Assembly (NCBI GenBank): GCA_963676905.2
Contig: CAXXVE010000001.1
Coordinates: 4,421,788 to 4,485,787, forward strand
Direction: 5' to 3'
DNA from: Oceanispirochaeta sp963676905
GTDB lineage: Bacteria > Spirochaetota > Spirochaetia > DSM-2461
Length of the DNA stretch: 64,000 nucleotides
Made by a program: the position numbers and the translations under genes. Below, piece after piece: positions 60,138 through 64,000 of this stretch. Each line of letters opens with the position of its first letter. The first letter of the stretch is position 1. The notes under the pieces were generated by a model that was not told the DNA's origin, searched no databases, and saw only the letters and a program-made list of their open reading frames with translations.

Positions 60138-60879
60138 CGTAATCCTCCTTGCCGAAGCGGAATATAAAGGCTATCAGAAGCGCCAGAAAATAGAGCACAA
60201 TCAAAGGCAGGGCTACTGCAACCTGAGACACAAAGTCGGGTGGCGTGAAGAGGGCCGAAACCAGAAATGTCAAAAGAATAATATACCGGCTGGCTCTGAA
60301 AAGCTTTTTACGGCTTATGATCTTCAAAATAAGCAGAACCTCAAGGATAATAGGAATCTGAAAGAGTAAAACCGCCCCGAGAAGAAACCGGATAATGTAA
60401 AAAACATTCTTCTCAAGATTCAGCAGCATTCCGACACCTTCCGGCATAAACCCCTTTCCTGTAAAGAACTGAATTGATATGGGAATAATATAGAAATAAC
60501 CATAGAAGAAACCGAGTCCGGAAAGGACAAAGGACACGACAAGACAGAAACCGATAATTTTCTGCTCTTTTCCGGTGAGCCCGGGAAAGATAAAACTGAC
60601 AAGCCCCAGAATATGAACAGGTAGAGAAAAAACTGCACCTGCAATGACCGAGAGCTTAAGCTTTATCAGAAAACCCTCATGAATATAATTGATAAACAGC
60701 AGATCCCCCAGATTCTCCTGCAGAGAACCGAAGGGAGTAAAGAAGAGGGCAAAGATTCTATCATAAAAATGGAAACAGACAACCGAGGCTACTGTAAGGG
60801 CCGCTATAGAAAGAAAGAGGTAAAAGCGGAACTCCTTCAAGTGATCCATCAGAGGCATTTCTTCATTCATTACGGACAT
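60130..60879 (-). CDS. tatC: TatC, Tat translocase receptor
   Basis: 249 residues from the ATG at 60879 (AGGAG upstream), usual for TatC. The family start MPLMDHLKEFRFYLFLS (consensus HLxELRxRL) and six transmembrane helices are present, along with the FxxPL-type cytoplasmic loop (ALFFTPFGSL). TatC is the primary receptor of twin-arginine signal peptides. First gene of the tatCBA operon; the Tat-signal flavoprotein at 57396 lies downstream. Confidence 0.95.
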   Translation of the reverse strand: MSVMNEEMPLMDHLKEFRFYLFLSIAALTVASVVCFHFYDRIFALFFTPFGSLQENLGDLLFINYIHEGFLIKLKLSVIAGAVFSLPVHILGLVSFIFPGLTGKEQKIIGFCLVVSFVLSGLGFFYGYFYIIPISIQFFTGKGFMPEGVGMLLNLEKNVFYIIRFLLGAVLLFQIPIILEVLLILKIISRKKLFRASRYIILLTFLVSALFTPPDFVSQVAVALPLIVLYFLALLIAFIFRFGKEDYDV

Positions 60880-61010
60880 TATTAAACTCCTGAGCTTCAC
60901 CATAATAGACACAAGGCTGAACTGTTTCAATATACAGACGATCAGGCCTCTTCATTAGACCCGAAAAAGCCCTCTTTCAGTTCTTTCAATATATGATTAG
61001 AATCAATCAT

Positions 61011-61604
61011 ATGAGCAATAAAAAGATCACTCTTGCTGTAACCGGTGCGACAGGCACCCTGCTTGCCAGGCAGATTCTCAAAGACCTTCAGTCTGCCGAA
61101 ACAGAAATACGGCTGATTATCTCACAATGGGCTGAAGAGGTATCCCTCCAGGAGACTGAAATTTCCTGGACAGAGTGGCTCAAAGGGCATCCTGCCACGA
61201 TTTACAGGGAAGACTGGAAGAATATGGCATCAGTGCTGGCCAGCGGCTCTTCAGATAGTGACGGAATGATCATCGCCCCCTGTTCCATGGGGACCCTTGG
61301 TGGAATTGCCGCAGGGATATCCCGGAACCTGATTGAGCGTGCGGCAGATGTCACATTGAAAGAGAGGCGCCCTCTGATCCTTGTTCCCAGGGAAGCCCCG
61401 TTCAACCGCATTCACCTGACCAATATGCTGAATCTCAACGACGCAGGGGCTGTTATCCTTCCCCCCACCCCCTCTTTCTACCACAAACCAAAGAGCATAG
61501 ATGACATACTCTGCCAGATATCAGCCAGAGTACTCAAATGCCTCGGCATAAAATCAGACAGCCTCCTGTCCTGGACGGGGGAAGAGCCTGTGGAAGAACC
61601 CTGA
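61011..61604 (+). CDS. ubiX: UbiX-family flavin prenyltransferase
   Basis: 197 residues from the ATG at 61011 (start chosen from the family pattern; ribosome binding sites are weak). Motifs are TLAVTGATGTLLA, where the usual SGASG loop is replaced by TGATG, PCSMGTLGGIAAG, LILVPREAPFNRIHLTNML and PPTPSFYHKPKSIDD. UbiX makes prenylated FMN, the cofactor of UbiD-type decarboxylases. No ubiD gene is in the window, so its partner is elsewhere. Position near the Tat operon may be chance. Confidence 0.9.
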   Translation: MSNKKITLAVTGATGTLLARQILKDLQSAETEIRLIISQWAEEVSLQETEISWTEWLKGHPATIYREDWKNMASVLASGSSDSDGMIIAPCSMGTLGGIAAGISRNLIERAADVTLKERRPLILVPREAPFNRIHLTNMLNLNDAGAVILPPTPSFYHKPKSIDDILCQISARVLKCLGIKSDSLLSWTGEEPVEEP

Positions 61605-61614
61605 AGTCCCTGCA

Positions 61615-62697
61615 TTAACGGGGGGAGAGCCTGTAGAGGGTTCCGCTACTGCCATCTGTTAAAAAATACAGGGAACCATCGGGCCCTGTTCTTACATCTC
61701 TGATTCTTCCCGGAGTATCCTGCAGAAGAACTTCCTGATGAATCACCCTGTCCCCTTCCAGTACAAGCCGGCGAAGATGCTTACCGGCGAGGGCTCCGAC
61801 AAAGAGATCGCCCCTGTAAAAGGCCATCCCCGACGGGGCAATTGAGGGGACCCAGTAGACCACTGGCTCCTCTATTCCCGGGGCGGAAGTCCTGTCTGAA
61901 ATATCTGATCCGTTATAGTTGATGCCGTAGGTCACAAGAGGCCAGCCGTAGTTGGCTCCCTTCTTCAGAATATTGACTTCATCCCCACCTTTCGGACCGT
62001 GTTCATGAAGCCATATTTCACCCGTTTCAGGATGTACAGCCATGCCCTGTGGATTTCTGTGACCGTAGCTGAAAATCTCGGGATAAGCATCGCTGCGGCG
62101 GGAGAAGGGATTGTCAGATGGTACCGAACCGTCAGGGTTAATCCTCACCACCGACCCGCCGTGATGAAGAAGATTCTGGGCGTTCATCATAGCCCCCCGC
62201 TCTCCAAGGCTGATATAGAGGGTTCTGTCCTCTGTCATAACAAGGCGGGAGCCGAAATGAAGTCCCCCGGGGCTCTTCGGAGAGACTTCAAAGATAATCT
62301 TCATATCCCTCAGTTCCAGCCCTTTCAGTTCGGCCCTGGCAACTGCGGTACCGAAACCTCCCCGGCCCGCCCTGCTGAAACTGAAATAGATAAGCCTGTT
62401 GTCTTTAAAATTTACATCGGTGATGACATCCAGAAGTCCACCCTGCCCTGTTACAGAGATTTCAGGGAGACCACTGATTTCCTCAAGGCCACTGCTGCCG
62501 AACCGAAGAAGGCGGCCTGTTTTCTCTGTAATAAGGATTCCCTCATTATCTGGAAGAAAGGCCGCAGACCATGGGCTTGAAAGCCCGTCTACAATAACTT
62601 CAGCAGTATACCCGCCGGTTTCAGAATCAAAAACAATATCAGCACTGCATATAAATACAGGTAAAAGAACCAGTAAGAGTGTCGAAAATACTTTCAT
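61615..62697 (-). CDS. PQQ-dependent sugar dehydrogenase-type protein
   Basis: 360 residues. A signal peptide (residues 1-19) and then a six-bladed propeller of the soluble aldose dehydrogenase/YliI type: SPWSAAFLPDNEGILITEKTGRL, TEDRTLYISLGERG, YGHRNPQGMAVHPETGEIWLHEHGPKGGDEVN, GANYGWPLVTYG. These enzymes oxidise sugars in the periplasm with PQQ. Whether this organism makes PQQ is not shown here. It diverges from sodA, sharing a 93-base promoter region. Confidence 0.88.
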   Translation of the reverse strand: MKVFSTLLLVLLPVFICSADIVFDSETGGYTAEVIVDGLSSPWSAAFLPDNEGILITEKTGRLLRFGSSGLEEISGLPEISVTGQGGLLDVITDVNFKDNRLIYFSFSRAGRGGFGTAVARAELKGLELRDMKIIFEVSPKSPGGLHFGSRLVMTEDRTLYISLGERGAMMNAQNLLHHGGSVVRINPDGSVPSDNPFSRRSDAYPEIFSYGHRNPQGMAVHPETGEIWLHEHGPKGGDEVNILKKGANYGWPLVTYGINYNGSDISDRTSAPGIEEPVVYWVPSIAPSGMAFYRGDLFVGALAGKHLRRLVLEGDRVIHQEVLLQDTPGRIRDVRTGPDGSLYFLTDGSSGTLYRLSPR

Positions 62698-62748
62698 AGA
62701 ATTAATTATATATAATTTTATTAGCTTTTCCTTTCTTTTGATACTAAT

Positions 62749-62767
62749 TATTACTATATTGGTAATA
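62749..62767. promoter_or_regulatory. inverted repeat in sodA promoter region
   Basis: TATTAC (62749-62754) and GTAATA (62762-62767) with a 7-base spacer, in the 93-base gap between the sugar dehydrogenase and sodA genes. It may be a binding site for a redox or metal regulator (Fur/PerR class), but the match to either box is only partial. Confidence 0.35.
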
Positions 62768-62790
62768 TATCTTATTTCTAGGAGTATTTT

Positions 62791-63399
62791 ATGAGTTTAG
62801 TAACACCGGATCTTCCCTATGCCTATGATGCATTGGAACCATATATCGATAAAAAAACAATGGAGGTTCACCATGACAAACATCATACAGGGTACACAGC
62901 CAAACTGAATGCGGCCCTTGAAGGCAGCGGCTACGAAGATAAACCGATTGAAGAACTGCTGAAGAGCCTTGATTCTCTTCCTGAAAGTATCAAAACCGCC
63001 GTTCAGAACAACGGCGGAGGCCACTACAACCACAGCCTCTTCTGGGAATACCTTTCCCCCGACGGAGGGGGAAAGCCTGAAGGAAAACTGCTTGATGCAG
63101 TCAATAAAGCCTTCGGGTCCTTTGATGATTTTGTATCAGCCTTTTCAGCTGCCGCGGCAGCCCGTTTCGGTAGCGGATGGGCCTGGCTTGTAAGTGATGG
63201 AGATGGAAACCTTTCGGTCATCAGTACAGCCAATCAGGACAGCCCCCTCTCCCAGGGACTGACTCCCGTACTGGGACTGGATGTGTGGGAACACGCTTAC
63301 TATCTGAAGTATCAGAACAGAAGGCCCGAGTATATTGAGAACTTCTTCAAGGTGGTGAACTGGAAGAAGGTGGCAGAGGGCTATGAATCACTGATCTGA
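62791..63399 (+). CDS. sodA: superoxide dismutase, Mn-type
   Basis: 202 residues, AGGAG before the ATG. Metal ligands: histidine 27 in EVHHDKHHTGY, the second histidine in GGHYNHSLFW, and the aspartate and histidine in GLDVWEHAYY. The GGHYNHSLFW and ANQDSPL segments are those of Mn rather than Fe enzymes, though cambialistic use of iron cannot be excluded. It converts superoxide to hydrogen peroxide. No signal peptide. Confidence 0.95.
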   Translation: MSLVTPDLPYAYDALEPYIDKKTMEVHHDKHHTGYTAKLNAALEGSGYEDKPIEELLKSLDSLPESIKTAVQNNGGGHYNHSLFWEYLSPDGGGKPEGKLLDAVNKAFGSFDDFVSAFSAAAAARFGSGWAWLVSDGDGNLSVISTANQDSPLSQGLTPVLGLDVWEHAYYLKYQNRRPEYIENFFKVVNWKKVAEGYESLI

Positions 63400-63455
63400 A
63401 GTTGGTCAATATCCGGGCCTGACAGGTTCCGGATATTGCCAGGAGTCTTAAAAAA

Positions 63456-63491
63456 GCCGGAGATTCCCTCAACAAAGACGGGAACTCCGGC
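63456..63491 (-). terminator. intrinsic terminator
   Basis: GCCGGAG-A-TTCCC (63456-63468) pairs with GGGAACTCCGGC (63480-63491) with one bulged A; on the minus strand it is followed by TTTTTT. It ends the flavoprotein gene at 63523 and may also stop sodA. Confidence 0.85.
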
Positions 63492-63522
63492 AGATTAGTT
63501 CAGAAACATCAATTATCCTATA

Positions 63523-64000
63523 TCAGATTCCCCTAACAACATTCTTTCCCGCTACATATCCGTAATACACGCACATTGAGTGGCTTACACCGCGCATACA
63601 GATGGGATACTCAACGGCATAGCGGTTCCCCTGAACATTACCGCAGACATAAAGTCCGGGAATAACGTCCCTTTTGGGGCTGGCAGGCTCGCCGGCTGTA
63701 AAGGTACGGCACTCTTCATCACTTTCAAGTCCACCGATACATACAAGAAGGATAGTAGTGTTCCACTCGTTGGCGTAGAAGGGCCCCTTTTCGAGGGGAA
63801 ACATTCTCTTGCCGGATTTGTTGAAGTCTTCATCCACACCCTTGCGGGCCAGCTCGTTGTAACGTTCAACAGATGCGAGACCTCTTTTCAGATCCTCCCC
63901 TTCGAAACCGAGTTTCTGCAGCAGTTCTTCAATTGTATCCGCCTTGGCTGTATAGCTGCCCTCTTTCTCCTTGTCGGAGATTTTGGTGTACTGACGGTCG
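63523..64000 (-). CDS. FAD-dependent reductase, 3' part
   Basis: The frame is open to the right end of the window, giving the last 158 residues. They contain ADTIEELLQKLGFEGEDL, VERYNELARKGVDEDF, FPLEKGPFYA, and the C-terminal flavin-contact region YVCGNVQGNRYAVEYPICMRGVSHSMCVYYGYVAGKNV. This is the fumarate reductase/succinate dehydrogenase flavoprotein family, the fourth member in this window. The GNRLGGNA motif of true fumarate reductases is replaced by QGNRYAVEYP, a variant seen in reductases of other substrates. Confidence 0.85.
   Translation of the reverse strand, partial: DRQYTKISDKEKEGSYTAKADTIEELLQKLGFEGEDLKRGLASVERYNELARKGVDEDFNKSGKRMFPLEKGPFYANEWNTTILLVCIGGLESDEECRTFTAGEPASPKRDVIPGLYVCGNVQGNRYAVEYPICMRGVSHSMCVYYGYVAGKNVVRGI

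Noticed and set aside
1..64000. CRISPR array or cas genes
   Set aside because: No regularly spaced identical repeats and no Cas-like protein were seen.

Overview
The window looks like spirochaete DNA, probably from a free-living marine or anaerobic Spirochaetales. The clues are a ParA gene followed by a partition-type protein that recalls the Borrelia PF49 family, a 7TMR-DISM histidine kinase, c-di-GMP enzymes, and several exported flavocytochrome-type FAD reductases. This is inference: there is no rRNA or other marker gene in the window.

Bases 1-11.8 kb are an AT-rich, plasmid-like or integrated mobile region. It opens with the 3' end of parA, a PF49-like partition gene, a plasmid-type DUF6573 gene, three tandem paralogues of unknown function and a tyrosine recombinase. 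After that comes an array of about a dozen small, mostly acidic, unrecognised genes on the plus strand. Most have strong ribosome binding sites. At least five are preceded by the same kind of 5' leader: a TTACCAAT box, usually a GCGTC box, then a hairpin and the ribosome binding site. A second hairpin repeat with a conserved loop, three copies of a 75-85 residue protein family, near-identical terminators and a possible -1 frameshift gene add to the picture. An IS3-family element sits near the end of the array. This array is the best candidate here for an undescribed system.

Bases 11.8-23.7 kb are a damaged defence island. A DUF2971 gene diverges from an operon of Xis-type HTH protein, PLD/SNF2 helicase, DUF4391 protein, second DUF2971 protein and a type III-like adenine methyltransferase. 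The methyltransferase is cut by an IS3-family fragment that abuts a complete second IS3-family element, which in turn cuts an opposing NPP-motif methylase paired with an unknown 327-residue protein. An IS66 remnant marks the right edge.

Bases 23.8-37.7 kb are visibly richer in G+C. They hold a five-gene glycan cluster (PIG-L deacetylase, GT4, (alpha/alpha)6 glycosidase, GH130-like protein, GT4-barrel fusion), an RRM protein, a small membrane protein plus a PTS enzyme I, a condensation-fold acyltransferase with a DUF6320 membrane protein, and a diguanylate cyclase. The block ends at a tRNA 3' remnant with its own terminator, a possible island border.

Bases 37.8-64 kb read as chromosomal core or metabolic DNA. 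They carry a CrtI-type oxidoreductase, a flavodoxin - histidine kinase - response regulator - FMN/FAD lipoprotein set, an SLC12-like transporter, the ACT/UPF0210 pair, a second FMN/FAD lipoprotein, an SDR, an envelope protein pair and an HD-GYP protein. A tatC-tatB-tatA-tetR series leads into a Tat-exported FAD lipoprotein. UbiX, a PQQ-type sugar dehydrogenase, Mn-type superoxide dismutase and the 3' part of a fourth FAD reductase follow. The theme of this half is exported flavin-based reduction of small molecules, with the Tat machinery encoded beside one of its likely substrates.
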